64,000 bases of DNA from Turritopsis dohrnii (lineage: Eukaryota > Cnidaria > Hydrozoa > Anthoathecata > Oceaniidae). A program made the position numbers and the translations under genes. The stretch lies in assembly GCA_027922465.2 (NCBI GenBank), contig BQMF02000039.1, positions 558,001 through 622,000 on the forward strand. Reading direction: 5' to 3'. Under the pieces are notes generated by a model. The model saw only the letters and a program-made list of their open reading frames with translations, was not told the origin of the DNA and made no database searches. Shown piece after piece: positions 34,917-46,900 of this stretch (the stretch's first letter is position 1; every line of letters begins with the position of its first letter).

Positions 34917-37900
34917 CTATGAAAGACAAAAACATTTAGCATTAAGTCAGTCGCTGGTTTGAAGGCGAGTACAGAAATGAAGAGGTCTACTTTTCATCTA
35001 GGCTATCAGGAAGGGACACCAATTCAGGTGTATCAGATTCTGCTATCTGTCTCCACTGCATCTCACGACCATCTTTAGCCATCTTGTCGAATGCTTCAGA
35101 GAACCAGTCAAAATGATTGGACAAATTCTGAAAAATTAAAAGCATTAAATTTTAATAAAACAATCGAGTAATCATGAATATATAAAATGCAGACCTGCAA
35201 AGTCCTTCACTGAAAATGCGAGCGCTTAAGTTGAAGACGCAAAGTCAATTATTTTTAAACTTAAGCTGCATACCAACAGGTTGAAATATTGTTCATCGGT
35301 CATCCAATCGAACGGCTTCTTCACGTTCGATTTCTGTTGAGAGATATTGACAGCGCTCTGACAATCTTGCAGGAACTGTCTGACGGTCGCACCATAATGA
35401 GGATTCATCAAAAACTCACGATCACCACAACTCACTCGGCCTTGACAATCTTCAATCTAAAACCAGACGACAGAAAATCAGAACAAGCTGACCTGATTAC
35501 TATCCCAGTTACTATGTAAATAAACAAGAAGCCACTGGGCTTGAAGACTTCAGGACGTAACACAACGATACATGTCTAATCTCAAAAATATTGCCGAATT
35601 GCCAAATTTTGGTCAAACCTGACAAAATGACTGTCAACTTCGAAATCAGCACTTTTCAAATGCGATCCGTGCAAAAATTTCATAAAAATTGAAGAACTTT
35701 CGAAATTAGGTCCAAATTTGGCCCAAATTGTCCAATTTTAGTCAAACCTGGCAAAATAATTGTTAATTTCGAAATCAGCACCTTTCAATTGTGCTCTGTT
35801 TAAAATTTCATGAAAACTGAAGAACTTCGGAATTTGGCCCAAATTTTGCCCAAATTGTCCAATTTTAGTCAAATATGACCAAAATCATTGTCAGATTCGA
35901 AATCAGCACCTTTCAAATGTGATCCGAGCAAATTTTTCAGAAAATTGAAGAATTTTCGAAATTTGTTCCAAGTTTGGCCTAAATTGCCCAATTTTAGTCA
36001 AACCTGGCAAAATCATTGTCTAATTCGAAATCAGTGTTACACCGTCAAATGTAGTAACTCCGAAAAATATGTAGTAAATTTTCTACGACAAATGTAGTAA
36101 CTCCGTTAAATGTAGTAAACCTACGACAAATGTAGTTTAAGTTTGGAATGAGCCATAATTAGTGCTATCAGGTGGCTGTGTAATAAGCCTGAAATTTGCG
36201 CATGCGTATTCACAGCATGTTAATACACGTAAAATCAGTCATAATTAGGCAAAACACATGAACGTCTTCACCAGGTAACTTTTCAAAGGCTATCAGGTGG
36301 CCATATAATTAAACCAAAAATCGCGCATGCGCAGTAGAAAAAACCTTGTATGAGGTTAATGAGCCATACTAAGTTAAACCACGGGTGTCCTAAAGTCAAT
36401 AAGTAAATAAGCAAGTAACTTTAGACGTTGAGTCTTCACACTTTAACGCTGACTTTCAATGCTAGTCCATTTACAAACAGAGATACATATAGCATTGCTC
36501 TAATGTAAGCTTGGACGTAGTCACTCAACAATTGGCTGCATTTAAAGTGCATCAGAGTATCAAACTGGAGCGGGTGTCGGCGACTCCACTCAGATGTACT
36601 ACTTACTGCACTATCCACTTGCATAATCAATCTTACCATCTTACCTCGAGTGCTATATACAAGGACAACAAAGGTCTATCAACTTCCAGCTTTCCTTTTG
36701 ATGAGATGTAAAATAAGGATGACAACACTTTATCAGCGATAACACTAACTGCTCCTCTGGAAAGGAAAACAAATGTTCAATATCATCAAAAACATACATA
36801 CACAGGCAGATATATTACAGATGGAAGGATCATGTGTTACCTATCTGAATGTTTGATGGTAATACTAAAATATGACAGAAACTGCTCTATCGACAGTTGA
36901 TATAATTGATTCACTCGACGCATCATTGTGCAGCCTTCAAATAGGATAGCAGCCTGCATCGCTATTGGCTTATACACTGCACGTGATCTTTGGATGATGT
37001 AATAAGATTCTACCGCACGCAACAACCTGTAAAAAATAAAACATTGATCATAAGATGGCGCTAATTTTTCAAACAGCGCCAAGCAAAGGCGTTAATCAGT
37101 TCAATTTCAATAATATTATGATAGCAAGAGGGCTTTCATTGATCAAACTGCGTCAACTACACGCACGCCTTGAATGAAATATTCAAAGAAACAAAACGAT
37201 ACACATTACGTTTGACGGGCGTCTTCGTGCAGCTTTCGACAGTAGGCGAACTTTCGGATATCTGTGATGTTTCCCAAACCTCTTGCGTCGTTTAGAATGG
37301 TCACCAGTTCCCCTTCTAGTGACTCCATCGCTCTTGACTGTGTGATTATCTCCTAAGAAAAAGCTCATTCTGTAGTCGCCCATTACATGGTCCTGCGTGC
37401 CTGTAAGGCGAAAATCAGTTAGCGGACATACCTTATTAACGATATACAACGAATCCTCAATCTGTGATTTTTCTTTCAGCATGTAGTCGTTCAGTAAAAT
37501 TTCATACAGTAGCTGACGTGACAAATTTACTTGCAAGCAATGAACATAGGGGAGGAGAGCATTCGGTACTTCTTCGCTGTGGACGGAACTGAACATGAAC
37601 AACCTATGGAAAACAAAACGCTTGTATCACGATAGGTGGGTGGAGTGGAGATGGGTGGGTGGAGTGGAGACTTCACAGAAAACATTAGTCTGTTTTATTT
37701 TCAAGAATTTAGTTAGTCATAGACAATAAATAAAATCTTTGCTTCTAATAAGACAAAGGATAGTTCATCAAAACAGACATGAAACATGAGATGGATGATC
37801 GAGAGATGTGTGGTCGAGGCAAACCTGAAGTTTGGTGAACATTCCAGAACTTTATTCTCGAACTGAAAAAGAAATGAAAAGTATTTGGCTTGTCATGAAC

Positions 37901-40900
37901 ATGCTTTGCAAACTCTAACATTATGGGTAAATTTATTCGTTGAAACTCAGGTCTAGTTTCGTGATGAATTATGTTAAGTATAAGAAAAGCGCCTAGTTAC
38001 GCCCAGTTACGCCCTGATACATAATACAACTAACTAGTAATTTGAATGCTTCCTTTGCAGATCGGAATTTCGAATAGGCATGGAGAATGACTTGTAGTTT
38101 TGATGAAACCATGGTTACGTCCACATCAAGCAAAAACAATTTCGAACCATCTTGTAGCGCCTTTTCTAATACCAGATCCAACTCCTAAAGATTTTAAAAG
38201 AAGAGTCGAGTAGAAAAGCAGCAGTGGAGTTATGAAGATATGATGACGGAAGATTTTTCAAAGTTACTTACATCAAAATTAACAAGCATGACGTCAGGGC
38301 AGATGGTTTTCAACAGGAAGAGACCGACATTGTGAGGATCGCATAACAACGGCCAGCTGTTTGACGACTCAAGTTGGTGTAGCATAACAGATATGTCAAC
38401 AACCATTCGGTCGTAAGCTGGATACACAAGCTCCAAGTGTTTGATTTCATTCTAGAGAAGTAAATTCATTTTAGTACTAGAACAGAGAGGTAGTAAGGTA
38501 TTGTCAGTGTGACCCTGGAAGAAATATGATACTACTTTGCAAATTGATGAAAAGATTTCAAACCTGATTTCCGAAGTATGATAGAAGATATGACTTGTCC
38601 AGCAAATGATCTCTGTCAATATTGAAACCATTCTCGATGCATATTTCCATGAACTTCTTCACCATCGCTTCCCTACACATAAAATGAAAGAATTGTTGCA
38701 CTCAATAACCATGACGACCACAATGCTTACGATACCGATAGTGACACCTTCGATCAACATTGAAAGTTGTGCAATACGATGATACAGCAGAGGTCAACAC
38801 AGCGTGGCTCAATATTTTATCATCATCTCCATAGCTGTCAGCAAATTTTTCCCATTCTACTTTCAACGGCTCCATGCTAGATTGAAAGATTTAAGGAAAT
38901 ATCAGTAGAAGCAAATCATTTTCGGTCCGCTTACGGACAATATCTATTGATTGCGCTCAACACATGTTTGAAACATCAACACATGCGACATGTTACCTAT
39001 CCAGCAAACAAGTTGTAGCATCAAGTAAACTTGTAAACTCGATTATCTTTTCCTTCAACTCATTTTTCTTCATAGCACATTCATCATACTGCTGTTGCAA
39101 CAACACAAGTTCAGCCTGTAATCTTTTCATATCATCTTCAGTGAGGCTTTCAACAATGTCTTCTTGTTTGGACTAAAACAAATAGCAACAAAACTTAGAA
39201 ACATAAAGATAATATATAATAATATATAAATAAATAATAAATAATAAATAATATATAAACCTAACACTCTAAAGCTGTAAACAGAATCTGGTGGTATAGC
39301 CAAGCTTAGGCAAAAAATGTTTATATTCATACCTCAGGAACTGTCTCAGTGTAAGCTGGCAGATTCTCTTGTTTTTGAAGTTTCTTTTCTTTTTCTTCTC
39401 GTTTGTGTTTTAGACCATCAAGTCTTTTAGTTGCTTCAACAAAAGGTTGATGTTTTCTTGTGAAGTAAATAACCTTTTGTACATACTCCACAATTTGAGC
39501 AGCATCTTCAGATGAAAATCTAGCTGCGTGTAGGGTGATACCACTTCTGCTATCTAAACAAATAAAAGGAATATTATGTGGAAAAGTGTATTTAAATGAA
39601 CTGGAAGATGTGTTTTAAGTCCTTGAGTATCCATGTTTTAGGTACCTTATCAACAAGGCCAGTTGAAATATCATTCTGTGATCTTCTCAATACTATTCCT
39701 TATAATCTAGTCTTATGACTTACTGTAACAAAAACACCAATAGAAGCAAAAGAAGTTTAACGATTTTCCATTTTGTAAAGATTATAGAATGATGTTACTA
39801 TACCAGCTTTTGAAGTTGGCGGAACACCTGTCTGATAGACTTGAGGAATTTCTTGACCCGCAGCAAAAAATGAAATGACTGTCTTGAGAATTTCCTCAGA
39901 GATCCCATTTGACCAGTTATACGTGTTCATTATATCACAAAACTTTTGCGAATCTTGCATGATCTGTTGGATTGTTTTCCAGGTGCCTCGATCAACACGG
40001 CCATCTTGAATTATGTCTGAATTACATGGTATAATAAAAAAATATCATTTTGAATGAAAAAAAATGATAGTTATTACTGTTTGTTCTAATCAAGTAGCTT
40101 TGTTAGATTTTTCTCATAAACTTCCCAAGAAGTGATAAGGGTAAAGATAACGAACTGTTCCAAAAATTGTTGTGAGAAAACTAAAGGCAGCAGTTCGCTA
40201 CAAAATAATCTCCACAAGACAGCCTATCATTTGTTTATCTCATTTATTTTGTTACTTGGCAACTCATTGTTTCCAGACCCATTCCTTATTGTTCTAGTAA
40301 GATGTTCCCACTGCTGACATCAGCATACTGCAACCCTCATTTTTATTTATAACAGTTCATATCTTTAATTATGGCCTTGTACAACTGATTCATGAATTCT
40401 GAGTACAAAAACTTTCATACTTGGAACAGACGTTTTCGTTTCTTTCGGTCGTCGAGATTTTCCTGAACTTGTTCGTGATATGGAGCTCTCTACAACATGG
40501 GACGCTGTGTCCAACCTTTTCTCTTTAGTAGGCGTAGAAACGTAACATGAAAACTCTGGTCTTCCAAGTAGCACCATTAACATCACCATAACAGAACCCA
40601 CCAATGCAGGCGGAGATTGATAGGCACGTAAACGCTCAATGCAGCCACGATCAATTTGGATTTGAAAGGAAGTGAGCTAGAAGCAAAAATCATTATGTCA
40701 TTACATCAAAAGTTTATTTAACAGCAGAAGACTATAAGAGGTCAGAAGATGGCTACAGGACGACTATAAGGACTATGTTATGTAAGTACAAGTTCTTTAG
40801 CAGTTTGCATCTCCGTTTCAAATGATCCCAACATTTCTTCCGCCTCAGTAATTTGTTCCTCCAGAGTTTTTAAATTCTCGTTGGATGTAGGTTGCAGTCG

Positions 40901-43900
40901 TTCGTATTCATCATCTAGTTCATCATGCTCATCAGACCATTCAAATTCATCTTCTGTATCAATCATCTCATTATCGATCAAATCCATGAAGGCTTGAAAA
41001 CTTCCATCTGTCACATCTGAAATGAATTAAAGTCAAATATTTTTGATGGGGTATTTCAAGAACATTCGTGTACAACATTTAAACTACTTCTGACATTCCA
41101 TGAAAAACTTACCATACTTAGCCTTCAATCTTTCAATCAAGGCTGATTTAGCAAACAATTGCTCACACAACAAACTTGTTTTCGTTTCAAATTGCTCATA
41201 CTCTTTATTAAGCTCTAACTTCTCACCCATCATTTGTTTTGCTTTTAACTCGGCATTTAAAAGACAGTTTAGCGCAACTCTAAAACAAAGATCTGAAACT
41301 TTAGCATTGATCACCTTAAGGTGCATCTGATTCCAAATCCAAAATCAACTTATACAAATCTTTGATTACACATCTGTAAACGTCTATGCAATTTGATAGT
41401 CACTTAATCATGCATGACTATTTTAAAATAATAAATAAATAAATTAAACCTTTTCTTTTTTCCTTCATGATTCATCTCCTCTGCCTTTCTCTGCATTAGG
41501 TATTTAAAACAACTCAAAAACTTCTGATAAATCGAAATATTTAAAAGCACTGAACTCCGATCTGATGATTTCATCATACCAACCACTTTCGCTCGTAGAA
41601 GGTCTGATGCTGTTTGTGTTGGAAATGGGTAAGGGTCATTGTAAGACTGGGCAACTATCATATGAATGTTTTTGAGAACATTAATGACTTTATCTCTAAA
41701 CAATCGCAAAATGATTATGTGAGAATAAAGCAGCACAGTTTAATGACTTCATAATCGAAGTATTTCCGGAAAACACACCTGGTCTCTTTCTTATAGTTTT
41801 TCCAGGAAGACACAGTTTCCAAGCAAACAGATGCTTCTTCTGTCAATCTATCGGGTGTGCAGTCAGAATGTTGATGAATATAGGAGCAAGTCACAATAGC
41901 TGGATAGCATCTATAGTAATTATAGAATTGTAATGTTTATACAGGACAGTTATTTGAAGCTTCTTAAAAGGCAAAAAAAACAGTGTAGCTATGATGTAAA
42001 AGTGCATATGAGTACCTGTTTAGAAATGTTATAAAGTTTTGATTTGGTGTTGTTAATATAACAACATGCAGATTCTTTTTAACAGAATTGCAGAAGAATC
42101 TTCTTGGATTGTTTATATAATTGGGATGAAACTTCTTAATGGTTGGGCGCAGTGTCTAAAACGAGAAAACATAATAAAAAGCAGATTAGCTGAGAATTTT
42201 GTTGGTAGCATTAAAACATTAAGTCAAATTTATAGAAAACTCATATCATTACCTTGATACTTCTTTTGAGTGTAGAACATTATTCATATATTGTTTTATT
42301 ATAATAACAAAATCCCAGAAAGCATCAGAAATCTGAGTGTAACTACAAAGAAAGCAAGATACAGTTGCTTACCAAATACAAACCATTCAATTCATTATCA
42401 CCAAAGAGAGATGGAAATTCTCCTTGAGCCATCAAACTGTGCAAAACTTCCAAGTATGATTGTTTATTCAGGTCACTAGCCTATACAGTATAAAACTTTC
42501 TTTGAAAAGTGTTAAATATAGGTTAGAAAACTTTTAAAAATACGTAGATTCAATTTGAAGCACTAATGTAGCTATGGAATTCATTTTATTTCAATAGCAG
42601 CAGAAAATGCTGATAGAAACTGAAACAAACAACAATTTTTTTACATTGAACAGAAGAACAACATTTTTTTGATCACATCCAGCCATTCGTACTGCTGCAC
42701 GTAACCCATTAAAAAATCCTTGTCTGTTTGAACAATCAACGCTGAAATCTTCATGAGAGAGCATAAAAGTAACTAGCTGCACCATTTGTTTTGTCTGATT
42801 CAAATCCCAGCTAACATGAATCAAGTTTCCACTAAAAAAAGTGATGCTCATCAACAAACAGTCAAAATTTCCACTTAAACATGTTTATTATTATTGTAAG
42901 CAATTCAAAATATTAACAGTACTAATTTTCTCACTCTAAAAGAAATATTTCATGTATATAAAAGATAGACAGTTATAGCAAAGGTGACATGCCCCCAAAA
43001 CTAAATTTCACTTCACGTCATAAACTAACTATTTATTTCTCTATACCTTTTCTTTGTTACCTATTTGTTTATTCTTAATTACTAACTTGATATCAGCGGA
43101 GAGTACTCTGTGAATATTGACGATCTGTTGCAAGTTAAAGTTGTGTAGTACAATATCCAATGTTTTGTTCTTTTCATTCTCGTATTGACGAATATAATGC
43201 TTAATGCAGTCTTTGCTTTCTTGAATTGAATTGATACACTGATGGAAGATTAATTGCTACCAAAATAAGGACAGAATTTGATTAACTTAAATGACATAAG
43301 TAAGGCAAAATGGAAATGTTTAGCAAAATTCTGTACCCGAAAAATGTTTCAGAATTGACACAATTAAATTTTGTAGTTGCATAAAGACAAACTGACCACA
43401 CTCACCTTTTTTGGTTTGTTTATAAGATTTTGACGCTGCCTTCGTAAATGTGAGGTTGTAGAAAATGTTGTAAACAAACGCAGATCTTGTGTAACAATCG
43501 AAAAATGCTGAAAGGTAATGCAATGAGACAAAATAAACTTTTACTTAATGAAATAACAAAAAGCACAGTCCATTTGAGTGACAGAGAATTGCAAATTAAT
43601 CAGATAGAGTTATCATAATGGAAATCATTCACAAGGGGAATGAAAGTTTTCTCAACTTGAAGTGACTGACCAAACATAAAAATCTAACATAAATGGTGAA
43701 TCCATGGTCAAACCTTTTTTGTTATCTCTCCTAATGTATTTTGAAACCAAATCATATCTTGTGAATCCGAGATTTTATCCAAACATGTTCTATGAATTTC
43801 ATGAACCCAAAACAGTGGCAGGTAGTTTTCCCCTTCATCCACACGCAATTCTTCAGGACAATGTTTCAGCATCTAAATGTAATTACATGCTCTCTTAAAC

Positions 43901-46900
43901 TGTTTTTTAGGACCTAAGGGTCTTAAAAAGCTGATAGAAACGTCATCATTCGATTGTATAATTAATTACATCAGACCAAGTTTGAAAAGAATTTTGAAGA
44001 ATCCCTCGAGGTAATCCAAGAAAGAACATTCTAAAATTGTTTTAATGCAACAATACCTGAAAGACTCTTGAAAGGTCATTGATATTGAATAGGTAATTAG
44101 ATGAGAGGCGGTCAGATTCAAAAGCAAATTTTTCATTCAATTGACCCAGAAGCTTGGATGATGCTGCAACAATTTCTTCATGCATGACTTGTGGCAAACT
44201 CATCCCTTGATTATATGTCATGTTTGCATCCAACAGTACCGAAAATATACTGTTAATCTGACTGCCATTTATGTTGCGCAAAAGCACAATGCAAAATCTA
44301 CCCTGAAATGAACGATGATTTTATTTACAACATCTAATTAGATTTCTGCAAAAGCAAGAATTATTACAACTGGCTTTCGTTTTTCTTTTTTTTTCTTACC
44401 GTCTAAACCTAGCAGTTTTTTGAAATCTCGTGCGTGCATTTACATGAAACCAAAGCACCGTGCATTGCATGTCAGCGAAAGATTTTCAAAAGTTTCTTTG
44501 ATCAATATTAAATATATTCAAGACATAAAATATATTTTAAGATAAAAATGAAAATTTATAGAAGAAATTAATAATTGTGACATGGAAAGCGAAAAGGGAC
44601 CATTTGCCAGAAAATTACGCCTGTTTGCCGTAATAAATTCTGCTGACTAGGCGTAATTTCCGTATTAATTCACATTAAAATTACGCCGTAAGGAAGACAA
44701 GCCATTGCAATTTTTCTTACGCTAGCGTAAGCCGTAAGGCGTAAGGCGTAATCCGTAAGCCGTAAGAAAAATTACGCTTAGTCAGCGTAATTTTTAGAAT
44801 TCTTACGGCGTAAGGCGTAAGCCGTAAGAAAAACTTTAAAATTCTTACGCTAGCGTAAGAAGAATTACGCTTACGTAAGCGTAATTTTTAATAAAATAAA
44901 TTTTACATCAAGTATGATACATTTTTTTGGAAAGCTTATTTACATCTGTAAAAGCTCACGTTAAGAATTTTGAGGTAAACATGATCAATATGTTTTATAT
45001 GATTATGAAAATAAATAGACTTCCCAGTCATTTCCTGAAAAAAAGTTTCAGCAATAAAACTTTATAAAGGGGGAAACACAAGTCCATAAAACTATTATTT
45101 CTTGCGATCATTATTCATAATATGAGTTTTAATTTTATGAAGTCAGTTTACAAATTATTTTTCAATGGTCGGCAGCTGAGGCTTTTTTTGTTATAATATT
45201 GCATATTTATTTGACTTTTACATATTCAAAGAGTGCACAAAGAGTGATACATCTTATGCAAATTTAATCTTTTGTTGCACGCACATGTCAACATAATCAA
45301 CCATCGTATTTTTCACTGATGTTCGAAAACTTTTTTACCTGGTTCTCATTCAGTTAAAGATAAACATACAATCAGTTATTTCGAAAGTTACTACGAATAG
45401 AAACCGTCCGCTTTAATTCTATTTTAAGTTGTTCGTTCGATGATCCCTTGTGGAAAACGTTTTATCTTTGTTTTCATAAAAATGTTCTTTATTTTCATAA
45501 AAATGTATGTTCACCGTTTCTAGCGATTTTTATTGACTTCTGTAACTTTATTCCGATAATAGTCTGGGACACAGGATGAGTGTAGGATAAATGGAAGGAA
45601 AGGGAAATGAATACATTTTAACGTCGGCTTGACGAGTTGCAAAAGTTCTCTTTTGAAATACTCACCTTCATTTAAATAAAAATACATACCTGTTTCCTTC
45701 AGTTTTTCATCTAAGGTTGAAGACGCTTTTCTGAAAGTCGTGGAAATCCGTAATCGGAATAAGATGTTATTAAGCGTAATACTTTACACTCCGAAAGTGT
45801 AACACAATAAATGATTGCTCAAGCTTGAGTGTAACATTTTACTGTAATCAGTGGCAAATCCAAGAAAAAGTGAAAGGGCTTTTCTATGGGTTTGTTTGCT
45901 TATTTAAAGTGTACTGTTAAAGTTATTTAACGAACCTTAATAAAAAAACCAAAAAACATTCGTTTGATCGTTTTAGTCAATCAATGGCAAGACACTTTTG
46001 ACCACACTTTACGGAACTTCAAACTCCATGAAACTTCAATATACTGCACTTATTGTTTCGGCCATGTAGACAAGGAAGTTAAGATTGAGAGAGTCGAGCT
46101 TTGCATTGGCGCTCAATCCTTGTGTTTGGGGTTCACAAGTTTAACGTCCCCCACTTGTTTACATTCTAAAAATTAAAGACAATGAACTTATTTTTCTTAC
46201 GGCGTAAGAAATTTACTTTTTTAAAAAATTACGCTTACGTAAGCGTAATTTTTGTAATTCTTACGCCGTAAGCCGTAAGAAAAATTACGCTTACGTAAGC
46301 GTAATTTTTAGAATTCTTTCTTACGGCGTAAGGCGTAAGCCGTAAGAAAAACTTTAAAATTCTTACGCTAGCGTAAGAAGAATTACGCTTACGTAAGCGT
46401 AATTTTTAATAAAATAAATTTCTTACGCCGTAAGAAAAATAAAATTACGCGTAATATGCAAATGGTCCCTTTTCGCTTTCCATGTCACAATTATCTTTGA
46501 CTGTGATCATCCTTTTCTAACTAAATAGAAGTTCTCAACGTTTTGTAAACAGAAGAGTCAAAGAACATGTATAAAACAATACAGATACTCATGTGGTTTT
46601 CTGGCACAGTTGGTTTTGCACTCAGCTGTTAACTGAAAGGTCGGCGGTTTGAGCCCACCTAGATCATGCAACATTTCATTTTCTTTTCCTTCTCATTATA
46701 ATCTTCAACACTTTAAATGCAATGTTCATCGTCACCTTTCTTCCTTGTACCTCAATACACATTAGTGGTTTTAAACCTTGTATTGAGCGATTAATAAAAA
46801 AAAAAAATGTCATAACATATTTCATTTTTCATGCTTCAACAGATTTTGCAGAAATCTGTCTACCCGTAAGGGCATCTTGTTCAAGTTATGTTGTGGTTTT

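Larger units (their letters stand above)
34991..38876 (-). other. dynein-like gene, exons 46-56: AAA5 and start of AAA6
   Basis: Exons 38736-38876, 38564-38672, 38272-38451, 38035-38184, 37825-37862, 37432-37603, 37210-37352, 36841-37026, 36645-36756, 35274-35456 and 34991-35127. Landmarks: SWPLLCDPHN (WPLMIDPQ of AAA5), KALQDGSKLFLLDV (AIRFGKPVLLENV), ECSPNFRLFMFSS split over two exons (HPDFRLYLTT), EGELVTILNDARGLGNITD (EDKIL..LS.SEGNILED), and VYKPIAMQAAILFE (YRPVATRGSVLFF). Intron 54 (35457-36644) holds tandem and duplicated repeats. Confidence 0.85.

Noticed and set aside
37183..37602. 139-codon minus-strand open frame as one exon
   Set aside because: It reads through intron 37353-37431. 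The two real exons lie in different frames and match the dynein pattern only when spliced.
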